A DNA stretch of 64,000 bases from Paenibacillus amylolyticus (lineage in GTDB: Bacteria; Bacillota; Bacilli; Paenibacillales; Paenibacillaceae): assembly GCF_001570725.1 (NCBI RefSeq), contig NZ_BCNV01000001.1, positions 1,302,001 through 1,366,000 on the forward strand, given 5' to 3'. Under the pieces are notes generated by a model. It saw only the letters and a program-made list of their open reading frames with translations, was not told where the DNA came from and did not search any database. Made by a program: the position numbers and the translations under genes. The stretch's first letter is position 1; each line of letters opens with the position of its first letter. This document shows, piece after piece, positions 24,084-32,749 of this stretch.

Positions 24084-24479
24084 ATGGGAAATGGAAGGAT
24101 CCTGGGCATAGCGTATAATGTAATTCCAGTGAAAGATTTAGAAGTGTCAGCCGCCTGGTTTGTAAAACATTTTGGATTTAACATTCGCCACCAACGCGAA
24201 GGATATTTGAGTTTATTTCGGGGTGATCGCCCAATTTTGGACTTGATCCAAAGCGATAATGAAACACGAGCGACATTTGAAGTTCATCAGAAAAAGAGAT
24301 GGGTCATTACATTTTTTACTGATGATATTGGTTCTTTACATGACTACTTAACATCAGAGAATGTGAAAGTAGGGGCTGTTAGTGATGAGGGACAATATGG
24401 GAAGTTTTTTGTGTTAGAAGATTTGGACGGTAACTTATTTGATGTATGGGAACACGATGATTGTGAATTGAATTTCTAA
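24084..24479 (+). CDS. VOC family protein
   Basis: A 131-residue glyoxalase/bleomycin-resistance-fold protein. 'YNVIPVKDLEVSAAWFVKHF' opens the first module and 'GKFFVLEDLDGNLFDVWEH' closes the second, giving typical metal-site positions. One domain pair, so it acts as a dimer or pseudo-monomer. Substrate unknown. GGAGG lies nine bases before the ATG. It opens the long plus-strand run of resistance-like genes. Confidence 0.86.
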   Translation: MGNGRILGIAYNVIPVKDLEVSAAWFVKHFGFNIRHQREGYLSLFRGDRPILDLIQSDNETRATFEVHQKKRWVITFFTDDIGSLHDYLTSENVKVGAVSDEGQYGKFFVLEDLDGNLFDVWEHDDCELNF

Positions 24480-24605
24480 TGAAGAGCCTTGGTATGCTGC
24501 TATCATTTACCGAGGATATGCATGTAAACGGATTCAGAAATAGGTGAGCGACTGCATTCGATATATAAAGTCAAATAGAAGTGAGTCCAGATTAGGGGGA
24601 TACGG

Positions 24606-25193
24606 ATGTTGATTGAAGATGAGAACGTATACCCTGACTGTACAGTTGAAATAAGAAGGGTAGACATTGGCGGCTTAACAAAGCCACAGCTTATTCAGAA
24701 ACTGGATGAATACTCTATTTCATTGAATAAATATGGAGAACAGTTATTAAATGATGAGAGATTTGTAGTTTCCAGTACAAAGCAAAGCTTGCAAACGGTT
24801 GAGTTGACCGTCAGACAACTTGGATTTTCGGATAGTGCTACGACTTTTGAGCTCTTTCGAAGAGCAAATGATCTTGGGTTGGAATGTTGTCCGGTCGAGT
24901 TAGGACCTTATCTAAGACTGCAATATTTGGATCAGCCCGAGATATGTTCTACCAATATTTCAGAGGGTAACAAAGCTCCGTCCGGCTCCATTACTATAGC
25001 ATCTGAAGCCTTTACGGAGGATAATGATTTTCCAAAAGGTTTTTATCTCAGACGAATAAACGACACGTTATGGTTACGAGGATATCTTGCCGACCATTTG
25101 CATATTTGGAGCCCTCATGATCGCTTTATCTTCTGCAGGGCTCAGCTTCTATTGTATGAAGATCAGGAAGATATTTTAAAAGGAAAGGAGTGA
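24606..25193 (+). CDS. Conserved hypothetical protein
   Basis: A 195-residue soluble protein that I do not assign. It starts 'MLIEDENVYPDCTVEIRRVD', has a regular helix 'LTKPQLIQKLDEYSISLN' and a later beta-rich half with 'SGSITIASEAF' and 'GFYLRRINDTLWLRGY'. The terms 'helicase' or DUF used for such proteins have no support here. AGGGGGATAC precedes the ATG. It ends seven bases before the next gene, so the two are probably translated together. Confidence 0.72.
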   Translation: MLIEDENVYPDCTVEIRRVDIGGLTKPQLIQKLDEYSISLNKYGEQLLNDERFVVSSTKQSLQTVELTVRQLGFSDSATTFELFRRANDLGLECCPVELGPYLRLQYLDQPEICSTNISEGNKAPSGSITIASEAFTEDNDFPKGFYLRRINDTLWLRGYLADHLHIWSPHDRFIFCRAQLLLYEDQEDILKGKE

Positions 25194-25199
25194 AGATCA

Positions 25200-25853
25200 A
25201 TGGATATCAAAAACAAAAGCGGAGATGTGCTTGGAAAAATTCAAATTGAATCCTTACGCGATAATGCGATTGACCGAATCGTCATTGACTTAAAGCCTGG
25301 TGACGGGAAAGCGATATACACCGCAGATGTTATAGAAAACCAATTCACGCAACAGACCAATTATGCACCCATTTCATGGGAAGACGGTTTGGAACAATTG
25401 CAGAAACATTATTCTCCATGGCAGCCGAAATTTCCGATTGATTCTAATATAGATTCCATTCATGTATTTTATGGATTTGATAATTTAACTCCGCAAGAAA
25501 TTGATGAAATGATTGAAGAAAGTAGCAGGTCAGGCAGAAAAGTAGTGATCCGAGACCTGAAGCCTAATAAGAAGGTTGTGGGCATCAGCATCACGTATAA
25601 AAAATACGGTGGTTATAAACTTAACATTTTCGGGACAACAAAGAGCCGGATCGCAGTGCCTGATCATGGTGGTACTACGGTTAAGGAATCTGCTATACGT
25701 GGCGTCCAAGCATTTTATATTCTCAATAATGAAACTTCCCAATTGATATGGATCGAAGAGGATGTGCATGGGAAGGCACTGCAATACGAGATCATTGGCA
25801 GAAAGATGTCAGAAGATCTTGTGATGAAGATTGCGAAGTCTATGAACGAATAA
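25200..25853 (+). CDS. DUF4367-like protein
   Basis: A 217-residue protein whose C-terminal part ('IRGVQAFYILNNETSQLIWI', then 'QYEIIGRKMSEDLVMKIAKS') resembles the DUF4367 domain found in anti-sigma-type and envelope stress proteins. The usual membrane segment is absent, so it may be a stand-alone cytoplasmic form. AAAGGAG overlaps the end of the preceding gene. Function unknown. Confidence 0.68.
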   Translation: MDIKNKSGDVLGKIQIESLRDNAIDRIVIDLKPGDGKAIYTADVIENQFTQQTNYAPISWEDGLEQLQKHYSPWQPKFPIDSNIDSIHVFYGFDNLTPQEIDEMIEESSRSGRKVVIRDLKPNKKVVGISITYKKYGGYKLNIFGTTKSRIAVPDHGGTTVKESAIRGVQAFYILNNETSQLIWIEEDVHGKALQYEIIGRKMSEDLVMKIAKSMNE

Positions 25854-25883
25854 ATTTTATATTAATCTGAGTGAGGTGCAACG

Positions 25884-26366
25884 ATGAGTTACAAAGCTAT
25901 TCTCATAGACCAATTAAACGCCTGTTATCATGACAAGAGCTGGTTTATTCCGCTTCATGATATTTTGACAGACCTCAATGCGGAAGAGGCCGCTTATGTA
26001 AAGAATGAAGGGGAGTACTCCATCTGGGCGATCGTCAATCATCTTATTTTCTGGAATGAGAAGTGGCTTGAGAGATATATTGCCGAACAGGTCGATGGGC
26101 AGAATTCAGTGAATAATGAGGATACATTCGACATAGGTCTGTCTAACTTGAATGATGTGGAATGGGGCAAGACATTACATAGACTGAAAACCGTCTTTAG
26201 TGATTGGAACAGGGCACTTGAAGATAGTGAAGAGCATAAATTGACCCGTGAAATTCCTTCCTATTTCAACGCGCCATGGTGGGGAGTTGTATCAAATCTA
26301 TGTATTCATAATGCCTATCATATTGGCCAGATCATGCTGCTCAAAAAATCAATGAAACACACGTAG
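25884..26366 (+). CDS. DinB superfamily protein
   Basis: A 160-residue four-helix DinB-type protein. Metal-ligand candidates are His in 'WAIVNHLIFWNEKWLER' and His in 'CIHNAYHIGQIMLLK', the standard three-histidine layout. Family members include thiol transferases and damage-inducible proteins; the role here is unknown. GTGAGGTG upstream of the ATG. Separate from, but in the same direction as, its neighbours. Confidence 0.85.
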   Translation: MSYKAILIDQLNACYHDKSWFIPLHDILTDLNAEEAAYVKNEGEYSIWAIVNHLIFWNEKWLERYIAEQVDGQNSVNNEDTFDIGLSNLNDVEWGKTLHRLKTVFSDWNRALEDSEEHKLTREIPSYFNAPWWGVVSNLCIHNAYHIGQIMLLKKSMKHT

Positions 26367-26420
26367 TACACGCTGTATTACATTTATAAAATTATACTTA
26401 AACAAAGGAAGATGACTATC

Positions 26421-26960
26421 ATGGAAAAAGGCAAAATTATATTTTTGAACGGTGTAACCAGCTCTGGTAAAACTTCAATTGTCGAGGCAATGCAATCATA
26501 CGATGATCCGTTTTTCTATGTTGTGGCTAATGATTTATTTGAAAACACGATTGGTGATAAACATCTTCAGACGAATTACTGGAAGTATCTGAGTGAAGCG
26601 ATTGTAATGATGTATCATACGGCAAAAGTATTTTCAGACCATGGCAAGCTTGTTCTGATCGATAGCGTACTTGTGGAAAGACCGGAGCTCGCGCCGCATT
26701 ATGAACAAGTCAAACAGATTTTTGAAGGGTATCCACTGGATATCGTTGAATTATATTGCCCCCTCGACATCTGCCGTCAGCGGAACATTGAACGTGGGGA
26801 TCGAAGAGAAGAGCAATCGGATGAGCAGCATCAAATCATGGCCAAAAACATCAACTATAGCTACTCCATTGATACAAGTATGAACACACCGGAAGAATGT
26901 GCAGAGAAGATTATTGCAGCGCTGTTCAAGCCCCATCATGAACCGTTGAAAAATATGTAA
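26421..26960 (+). CDS. Chloramphenicol phosphotransferase-like kinase
   Basis: A P-loop kinase of about 179 residues, of the CPT (chloramphenicol 3-O-phosphotransferase) family. Walker A is 'IIFLNGVTSSGKTSIVEAMQ', followed by 'YVVANDLFEN' with the Asp at the position of the catalytic base of CPT. Further on are 'VLIDSVLVE' and the lid 'CRQRNIERGDRRE'. It may phosphorylate a drug or another small alcohol; the substrate is unproven. An ATG at 26412 is also possible, but AAGGAAG spacing favours 26421. Confidence 0.83.
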   Translation: MEKGKIIFLNGVTSSGKTSIVEAMQSYDDPFFYVVANDLFENTIGDKHLQTNYWKYLSEAIVMMYHTAKVFSDHGKLVLIDSVLVERPELAPHYEQVKQIFEGYPLDIVELYCPLDICRQRNIERGDRREEQSDEQHQIMAKNINYSYSIDTSMNTPEECAEKIIAALFKPHHEPLKNM

Positions 26961-27032
26961 AGATTATATTACGAAGCTGTAGCGGAATCGATATCTAGTA
27001 ACAACTTTGTCTGCTTTAGTCTGGAGGATTAA

Positions 27033-27842
27033 ATGAGGAATTCAATGGAGTTACAAACAAGAAAAAGTATAGTTGATGATTTAAAGTCAATGGGGATAAG
27101 GGAGGGCATGACGGTAATCGTGCATACCTCCTTCAAAGCAATAGGTAAGGTTATAGGCGGCCCGGTAAGTGTTATTTTAGCTCTGGAAGAAGCCGTTGGA
27201 ACCAATGGAACCATTGTCATGCCTACTCAAACAGAACATCTTTGTGAACCTTCAGAGCATGACGCGAACCTGTCTCCAGAGGAAATTGAGTTCATCAAAG
27301 ACAATATGCCTATTTATTATCCTGATCTAACCCCAACCTCGTATATGGGTATCATTCCTGAGGTGTTTCGGAGGCAAGATGGTGTGTTACGAAGCTCACA
27401 TCCGCACATGTCTTTTGCTGCCTGGGGGAAAGAGGCAAAACGGATAACGGAAGACCATAACTTGCATTATGCATTAAATGAGAAATCTCCGTTAGGAAAA
27501 ATCTATGATTTGAGTGGATACATTCTGTTACTTGGTGCGCCAACAAATTGTAACACCTCCTTGCACTTGGCAGAGTATAAACAGCAGAATACATTTATTA
27601 AGCCAAAAGTCTGGGGAGTAAAAATGCTGGTGGATGGAATTGAACAATGGACTACATACGATGATATTAACAATGAATCGGATGATTTTGAATTAATTTT
27701 TAATGAGTTTAAGATCCAGACTAACGCTGTTACCGAAGGAATGGTAGGGAAAGCTGTGAGTTATTTGATACCCCAAAGAGAGATGGTTGATTATGCTTTG
27801 GGATGGATGAATCGGAACCGAAGAGAACATATAGATCAGTGA
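27033..27842 (+). CDS. AAC(3)-family aminoglycoside N-acetyltransferase-like protein
   Basis: A 269-residue antibiotic acetyltransferase of the AAC(3)/YokD family. Family motifs are 'VIVHTSFKAIGKVIGGPVSV', 'GTIVMPTQTEH', 'LRSSHPHMSFAAWG' and 'ILLLGAPTNCNTSLHLAEY' with the conserved catalytic histidine region. It transfers acetyl from acetyl-CoA to the 3-amino group of 2-deoxystreptamine in true AAC(3) enzymes; whether this chromosomal member confers resistance is unknown. GGAGG precedes the ATG. It ends before a DinB gene. Confidence 0.9.
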   Translation: MRNSMELQTRKSIVDDLKSMGIREGMTVIVHTSFKAIGKVIGGPVSVILALEEAVGTNGTIVMPTQTEHLCEPSEHDANLSPEEIEFIKDNMPIYYPDLTPTSYMGIIPEVFRRQDGVLRSSHPHMSFAAWGKEAKRITEDHNLHYALNEKSPLGKIYDLSGYILLLGAPTNCNTSLHLAEYKQQNTFIKPKVWGVKMLVDGIEQWTTYDDINNESDDFELIFNEFKIQTNAVTEGMVGKAVSYLIPQREMVDYALGWMNRNRREHIDQ

Positions 27843-27877
27843 AACATTGCAAAAAGAAAGAAGGGGGAAATGTAATC

Positions 27878-28357
27878 ATGACCAAAGAGATTGAACATTT
27901 GCTTCAAGCTTTTGAAGAATGGGCATTGTTTGTCAAGACAATGATTCATCTCCAGGAGAGGATATGGAATTCAAGCTTGGAAGAGGGGAAGTGGACCATG
28001 AAATCCATTGTCAGCCATGTGATGTTATGGGACCGATATTTTTACAAGGAAGCGATTGAGAAGATTACTCTGAAGCAGCCAGTTACGTTGAAACATATGA
28101 ATTTTGAAGAGTTTAATCGCAAAGCTATTGAATTTGGTAACCGCACAGAGACGTCCGAAATCGTAAATAAGGCGATCACATACCGCCATAAAATTATGAA
28201 TGACATTCGAGGGTTATCGGAGGAACAGCTTCATCAGACGTATTTAGACGCAGAGGGGAACGTATTTTATATTCCCCAATACCTTAAAGATTTTATATGG
28301 CATGACCAGCATCATATGGAACCGTTAAAAACATATCTTGAAAGTCTTGAAGCGTAA
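27878..28357 (+). CDS. DinB-like protein
   Basis: A 159-residue DinB-superfamily protein. 'WTMKSIVSHVMLWDRYFY' supplies the first histidine and 'FIWHDQHHMEPLKTYL' the last two. The ATG at 27878 is fixed by AAGGGGGAA; the frame is open further upstream only because it overlaps the end of the AAC(3) gene. Likely a metal-dependent thiol transferase or related; not assigned further. Confidence 0.82.
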   Translation: MTKEIEHLLQAFEEWALFVKTMIHLQERIWNSSLEEGKWTMKSIVSHVMLWDRYFYKEAIEKITLKQPVTLKHMNFEEFNRKAIEFGNRTETSEIVNKAITYRHKIMNDIRGLSEEQLHQTYLDAEGNVFYIPQYLKDFIWHDQHHMEPLKTYLESLEA

Positions 28358-28443
28358 AGGATTTAGCATGTAGGGACGGCATGGAATACAGCAGGTGGCG
28401 TGTTTTAAATATAATACGTATCCCAAACCACGGAGGAATTGTA

Positions 28444-29379
28444 GTGAGTACACATACGATTGAATTAACTCAGGAAAATCTGATCGGTTCATTTACCAAT
28501 GAGGTAACTCCCATTTTGAGCGTGAAATCTGGTGACTCCATTCGTTTTCAGACGCTGGATGCGGGCTGGGGAACGGGTGTGAGTTATGCGGAACGCATGA
28601 AACCTTTTGAACGACAAGGTGAAAAAGATGGAGGTCATGCATTAATCGGTCCGATCTATATCGAAGAGGCAAAGCAAGGACAGACGTTGGAGATTGTTTT
28701 CAATGAGATCGTACCCGGGAGTTATGGGTTTACTTCCGCTGGCGGATATCCAAACTGGCAGAACCAGAAGTTACATCTAACAGAGATTGAAGAACTGTCA
28801 CTGAATTGGACGCTTGATCGCCAAACGATGAGTGGAACCTGTGAAATACATGGAAAACCCTTCACGGTATCTCTCTCGCCGTTCATGGGTGTAGTGGGCA
28901 TGCCGCCAGAGTCAGGAGGAATTCATACGACATGGCCGCCCCGCTGTTGTGGAGGGAACATCGACTGCAAGGAACTGTTGCCGGGAAGTAAATTATACTT
29001 ACCTATCCCCGTAGACGGAGGTTATCTGGCGATTGGTGATGGTCATGCACGGCAGGGAGATGGTGAAGTCAGCTGTCAGGCCATTGAATGTGCAATGGAG
29101 CTTGTCGATATCACGATCAACGTGATTGATGATATGATTTTGACCAATCCTCGTGCACATACGCCGTCAGGCTGGCTTACCTTCGGTTTTCATGAAGATC
29201 TGAATGAGGCTACCGTTCAAGCATTAGACGGCATGTTAACTCTGATGGGTGAGTTGTACGGACTAGATCGAGTGGAAGCGATTGCACTTGGAAGCGCGGT
29301 AATTGACCTGCGTATCACCCAAATTGTGAATGGTGTGAAGGGTGTGCATGCTGTCCTTCCACATGATGCTTTTAAGTAA
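28444..29379 (+). CDS. Acetamidase/formamidase family protein
   Basis: A 311-residue protein of the FmdA/AmdA family that hydrolyses small amides such as formamide or acetamide to ammonia and the acid. Recognisable are 'SVKSGDSIRFQTLDAGWG', 'GVVGMPPESGGIHTTWPPRC', 'CCGGNIDCKELLPGS' and 'GDGHARQGDGEV', the metal- and substrate-binding core. The GTG start lies behind a good GGAGG. Length is normal for the short members of the family. Likely intact nitrogen-scavenging enzyme. Confidence 0.9.
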   Translation: MSTHTIELTQENLIGSFTNEVTPILSVKSGDSIRFQTLDAGWGTGVSYAERMKPFERQGEKDGGHALIGPIYIEEAKQGQTLEIVFNEIVPGSYGFTSAGGYPNWQNQKLHLTEIEELSLNWTLDRQTMSGTCEIHGKPFTVSLSPFMGVVGMPPESGGIHTTWPPRCCGGNIDCKELLPGSKLYLPIPVDGGYLAIGDGHARQGDGEVSCQAIECAMELVDITINVIDDMILTNPRAHTPSGWLTFGFHEDLNEATVQALDGMLTLMGELYGLDRVEAIALGSAVIDLRITQIVNGVKGVHAVLPHDAFK

Positions 29380-29427
29380 TTTAAGGCCGGTTATACGTCG
29401 TATTAGATGGACTTGGGGGTCGATAAA

Positions 29428-29826
29428 ATGAAAGGTAGACCACAGATCGTTTTAGATATCGCGGGTGTTTTGTTAAGTAATATGTCGTTGACCTGTTGGA
29501 AAGATATAAGTCAGGAAACCAACCTATCCGCAGAATCTTTGAGAGTACATTTTGCAGGAATCAAACGAAAGCTCTGGACTGGAATGATGAGGGAAGAAGA
29601 GTTCTGGCAATCGTTGAAGGAGATGTATCCCGAATTATCAATCAGCCGAGCGAAAGACATCTTGTACAATTCAATTGTTCCCCTACCAGCCGCTAAATAC
29701 CTTGAGCGATGGAGTGGGTCCGCCGATATCCATCTGCTCAGCAATCATTGTAAGGAATGGATTGAGCCGAAGCTGAGCCATTTAAGCTCATTTACCAAAA
29801 GTATAACCATCTCTAATCAAGTGTGA
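29428..29826 (+). CDS. Truncated HAD-like hydrolase
   Basis: A 132-residue protein resembling the first two thirds of a HAD hydrolase. The motif I region reads 'IVLDIAGVLLSN', where the second catalytic Asp is replaced by Gly if aligned as DxAG, and motif II is 'DIHLLSNHCKEW'. It ends at 'FTKSITISNQV', just before the expected KPD and motif IV region, so the catalytic set is incomplete. Either a decayed gene or a non-catalytic remnant. TTGGGGGT precedes the ATG. Confidence 0.6.
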   Translation: MKGRPQIVLDIAGVLLSNMSLTCWKDISQETNLSAESLRVHFAGIKRKLWTGMMREEEFWQSLKEMYPELSISRAKDILYNSIVPLPAAKYLERWSGSADIHLLSNHCKEWIEPKLSHLSSFTKSITISNQV

Positions 29827-29890
29827 AGTTTAGTCATTACTAAGGAAGTTCGACAATAAATAACAAGTATACATGTAGTTCGTCTATGAA

Positions 29891-30340
29891 CTACACTCCA
29901 AATTGCTTGAGATGATGATCCAAATGTTTATAGATGCCTATACCCCATTGCTCAGGTGTTAAGTTTCCGAAAAAAGGATGAGGGTGAGTGGAGCATTTTT
30001 CTGGACCACCACGTTGGAGAGTTGTAATCTTTTGTTTCAGTTTCTCTTTCTCTACCATAAACTCTCTGTTGCCTTCTATGATAATTGTTGGGATGGTCGA
30101 CATATTATGAGGTAATGGCTTTTCATTATAAAACATCGATTTGGCAAACCTCCCAACGAACCTCCCCAGCAATCCTCTAGGTGGAAAAGCGTTCCCCATG
30201 GGAATATCTTGAAATGCCGAGCAGTGAGCCAGCATTTGAGCAGCCTGCATGCTACCCCATTCAGGTTTGGTATTCGCACGGAGTCGATCAATACGCTTCA
30301 CGATTTCTGCAGCATGGGTTTTATTAAAGATACTTTTCAT
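29891..30340 (-). CDS. DUF1569 family protein
   Basis: A 149-residue DinB-like protein of the DUF1569 type: 'GSMQAAQMLAHCSAFQD' supplies the first histidine and 'IYKHLDHHLKQFGV' the last ones. The start ATG at 30340 is set by GGAGTG upstream on the minus strand; the longer open frame has no such site. It is one of the few minus-strand genes between 24 and 47 kb. Function unknown. Confidence 0.82.
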   Translation of the reverse strand: MKSIFNKTHAAEIVKRIDRLRANTKPEWGSMQAAQMLAHCSAFQDIPMGNAFPPRGLLGRFVGRFAKSMFYNEKPLPHNMSTIPTIIIEGNREFMVEKEKLKQKITTLQRGGPEKCSTHPHPFFGNLTPEQWGIGIYKHLDHHLKQFGV

Positions 30341-30525
30341 AAGAACACTCCAATCATCCATCTTTTTTGATTTCACTTCTCCATAGCGATTAAAGGTTTC
30401 GGAAGTTGAAATCGAGAATATGATAATATGGGTATTTTAACCAATTTAAATCGATTTAACAATGAATAGATTTTTTGTTTCTCCAGTTAGAAGTAATAAA
30501 AGTATAGATACAAGACAGAAGTTAG

Positions 30526-31089
30526 TTGTCTAACCTTTTTAGACAGTGCTGGAATGACTCCTCATTTGAGCGACTTGGAACATTTCTAGCCAGAGACGTA
30601 CATTCTCTCATCAGGGATAATTATGAATTGGATTTGCCGCTTATGAACCTGTTTGATCCCAAAGCTGATGAGCACGATCTTGTTCCTGACCATTTGAAGA
30701 AATTGGTCGAACATGTTCTTAGTGTACCGGGTACAGGAAAATCAACCTTAATTCATGGAGATTACGGGCCACATAATGTACTTATCTCCAATGATTCAAT
30801 GCATATTATTGATTGGGAATGGGCAGCATGGGGCCATCTCTTGTATGATGTTGCGTGGGTCATATGGTTTGTGAATCTTCATTATCCGTACTTCGCTAAG
30901 GAACTATCAGAAGTTTTCTTGAACGCGTATAAAGAACATTCATATCTTCCAATAACAAACGATTTAATCAAGGCTTATTCAACATCCAAAGTGATACATA
31001 TAATAAATCCAATCAAGTACGCAAATACAGATGTAAAGGCCGAGTGGCTACGGAGGTTGAAGTGGACTTTACAGACTCGTTTTGTATAA
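30526..31089 (+). pseudogene. APH-type phosphotransferase lacking its N-terminal lobe
   Basis: A frame of 187 residues covers the C-terminal lobe of an aminoglycoside/choline-kinase-type phosphotransferase: the catalytic loop 'TLIHGDYGPHNVLIS' and the metal-binding 'HIIDWEWAAWGHLLYDVAW'. The ATP-binding N-lobe is missing, and the TTG start has only weak upstream signals. About 100 residues are lost relative to the family, so it is probably a remnant. Confidence 0.65.
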
Positions 31090-31151
31090 AACGTGTAAGA
31101 TAGCCCGTGTGGCAAGAGGTTTGCATAACAACGTGAAAGGAGTGATGTCGT

Positions 31152-31211
31152 ATGATAAACAATATGAATATGAGTAGAAGAAATGGAGTTGCCAGAGGTG
31201 TTTTTGTCTAG
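31152..31211 (+). CDS. Putative leader peptide (19 residues)
   Basis: The short frame 'MINNMNMSRRNGVARGVFV' has an ideal AAAGGAG site (31136-31142) nine bases upstream. Its stop abuts the left arm of a 9-bp hairpin. It lies 70 bases before a GNAT gene. The layout is that of leader peptides controlling antibiotic-resistance genes by ribosome stalling. No homology is claimed. Confidence 0.45.
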   Translation: MINNMNMSRRNGVARGVFV

Positions 31212-31272
31212 CGCAGAGGACCCAAGGAAGGGTTCCGAGGGATTCCTCTGCGTAATTTTCACGAGGAGGAAT
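31212..31272 (+). promoter_or_regulatory. Candidate attenuator with alternative pairings
   Basis: CGCAGAGGA (31212-31220) pairs perfectly with TCCTCTGCG (31244-31252). Alternatively ATTCCTC (31242-31248) pairs perfectly with GAGGAAT (31266-31272), which covers the Shine-Dalgarno of the next gene. The two structures exclude each other. Confidence 0.45.
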
Positions 31273-31280
31273 TTCAAACT

Positions 31281-31727
31281 ATGATTCATTTAAAACCTGT
31301 ATCGGTGGATAATTGGTATGCATGTACTCAACTGAATGTAACTGAAGAGCAAAGAAAAAGTTTTCCCGCGCCGGTTGTATATTGGATTGCTGAATCCAAG
31401 GTCGTAACCGACTTTCGACCCACTGCCATCTATTACGATTCGGATCTGGTTGGATTTTCTGTGTACTCAGATCAGCCGGATCATGAGGATAACTACTGGC
31501 TTCTTGTTCTAATGGTAGATACAAAATATCAGGGCAGAGGTTATGGAAAAGAATCATTGAGGCAGTTGATTGATCTAATGAAAGAATCGCTAAAATGTAA
31601 ACGTATCATGATTGGACACAGGCCGGAAAATGGTATCGCAGGGAATCTGTATGAATCACTTGGTTTTCACAGAGTAAATGAGGGATTGATCGATGGCGAA
31701 GTCGTTCGGCTCCTACGATGCAAATAG
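31281..31727 (+). CDS. GNAT acetyltransferase (BltD/spermidine-acetyltransferase-like)
   Basis: A 148-residue GNAT protein. It starts 'MIHLKPVSVDNWYACTQLNV', a pattern I associate with BltD- and PaiA-like polyamine or drug acetyltransferases; 'MVDTKYQGRGYGKESLRQLI' is the acetyl-CoA loop and 'GNLYESLGFHRVNEG' the C-terminal strand. It is closely similar in layout to the genes at 38860 and 39418. AGGAGG lies 11 bases upstream and may be masked by the attenuator described above. Substrate unknown. Confidence 0.86.
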   Translation: MIHLKPVSVDNWYACTQLNVTEEQRKSFPAPVVYWIAESKVVTDFRPTAIYYDSDLVGFSVYSDQPDHEDNYWLLVLMVDTKYQGRGYGKESLRQLIDLMKESLKCKRIMIGHRPENGIAGNLYESLGFHRVNEGLIDGEVVRLLRCK

Positions 31728-31772
31728 AGCCAAAACACACGGGATTTGGATTGTAAAGGAGGGAGCTTTTCT

Positions 31773-32096
31773 TTGAAGCATTTACAAGTTATTTTCTCAT
31801 TACTCTTTATCATGTTAGGAATTGTGATTATTACGATCTCGAAAATGATTGAAGAGGTGATTCCCAAGCTAGGGTATGCAGCATTCCAGTCAGCAGCAGC
31901 TGGCAGTTATACTCCGAGTGATTATCAAGTAAATCTTGAACTGAATTATTGGATTGGAGCGATATGTATTTTGGGTGGAGTTATCTGTTTATTAGCTAGA
32001 ATGAATTGGGTTCAGAATTCCATCCGTGAAATGAATATAAGAAACAGAGCGTTTGATGAAACTCAAAATTATGATGATACAAGAGAACAGAAGTAG
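31773..32096 (+). CDS. Small membrane protein
   Basis: A 107-residue protein with two hydrophobic helices ('VIFSLLFIMLGIVIITI' near residue 5 and 'WIGAICILGGVICLLA' near residue 60) and a polar linker and tail. Function unknown. The TTG start is set by AAAGGAGGGAG seven bases upstream. A second two-helix protein of similar plan lies at 45831. Confidence 0.7.
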   Translation: MKHLQVIFSLLFIMLGIVIITISKMIEEVIPKLGYAAFQSAAAGSYTPSDYQVNLELNYWIGAICILGGVICLLARMNWVQNSIREMNIRNRAFDETQNYDDTREQK

Positions 32097-32134
32097 TATA
32101 TGATATGACATAAAAAAAGAAAGGGCAGATTGAT

Positions 32135-32668
32135 ATGATTACATTTCAATACTTTGAACCGGAAGATTTTGATCAACTGATCGAATGGAGTGGGGACGAA
32201 GCGTTTCTGCTCCAGTGGGCCGGGCCTGGGTTCCATTATCCACTTTCCAGGGAACAACTTTCTGATTATTTGGATGGTGCGAATGATAAGAACACTTCGA
32301 ACAAGTTCATATATAAAGTGGTGGATGAATCCACTCAGGAGATTGTGGGCCATATTGCTCTTGGTGGTATCGATCGATATAATCGTTCAGGGCGCATTGG
32401 TAAGGTGCTCCTTGGCAAACCATATCAGGGTAAAGGATATGGGAAGCAAATGATTGATGAGGCACTACGAATTGGATTTGAAGAGGAAGGATTGCATCGG
32501 ATCAGTCTGGGCGTTTTTGATTTTAATGCATCAGCCATCCGATGTTATGAGAAAGCAGGCTTCGTGCAAGAAGGACTTATTCGCGATGCTAGAAGATATG
32601 AAGATACATTCTGGAATCTAATCGAAATGAGCATTTTGGAAGATGAATGGAAAAAAAACGTTACTTAA
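32135..32668 (+). CDS. GNAT acetyltransferase (RimJ/RimL type)
   Basis: A 177-residue GNAT protein of the RimJ/RimL class. 'GHIALGGIDRYNRSGRIGKV' and the acetyl-CoA loop 'PYQGKGYGKQMIDEALRIGF' are followed by 'ASAIRCYEKAGFVQEGLIRD', the hallmark C-terminal segment of this class. It probably acetylates a protein N-terminus, polyamine or drug amine. GAAAGG precedes the ATG. Confidence 0.88.
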   Translation: MITFQYFEPEDFDQLIEWSGDEAFLLQWAGPGFHYPLSREQLSDYLDGANDKNTSNKFIYKVVDESTQEIVGHIALGGIDRYNRSGRIGKVLLGKPYQGKGYGKQMIDEALRIGFEEEGLHRISLGVFDFNASAIRCYEKAGFVQEGLIRDARRYEDTFWNLIEMSILEDEWKKNVT

Positions 32669-32673
32669 TGTAG

Positions 32674-32723
32674 AAGGAGCATACCCTTGGATGTAAAAGC
32701 TTGACTACATGGTTGTGCTCCTT
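32674..32723 (+). terminator. Hairpin, probable terminator
   Basis: AAGGAGCA and TGCTCCTT (32716-32723) form an 8-bp stem around a 35-base loop with an inner GGATGT/ACTACAT pairing. Only a weak T tail. Confidence 0.4.
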
Positions 32724-32749
32724 TATAACATTCAGATTGGAGTGATTAA

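Noticed and set aside
32674..32723. Possible riboswitch before the tmrB-like gene
   Set aside because: The structure is one long-loop hairpin without a recognisable aptamer pattern and fits a weak terminator better.
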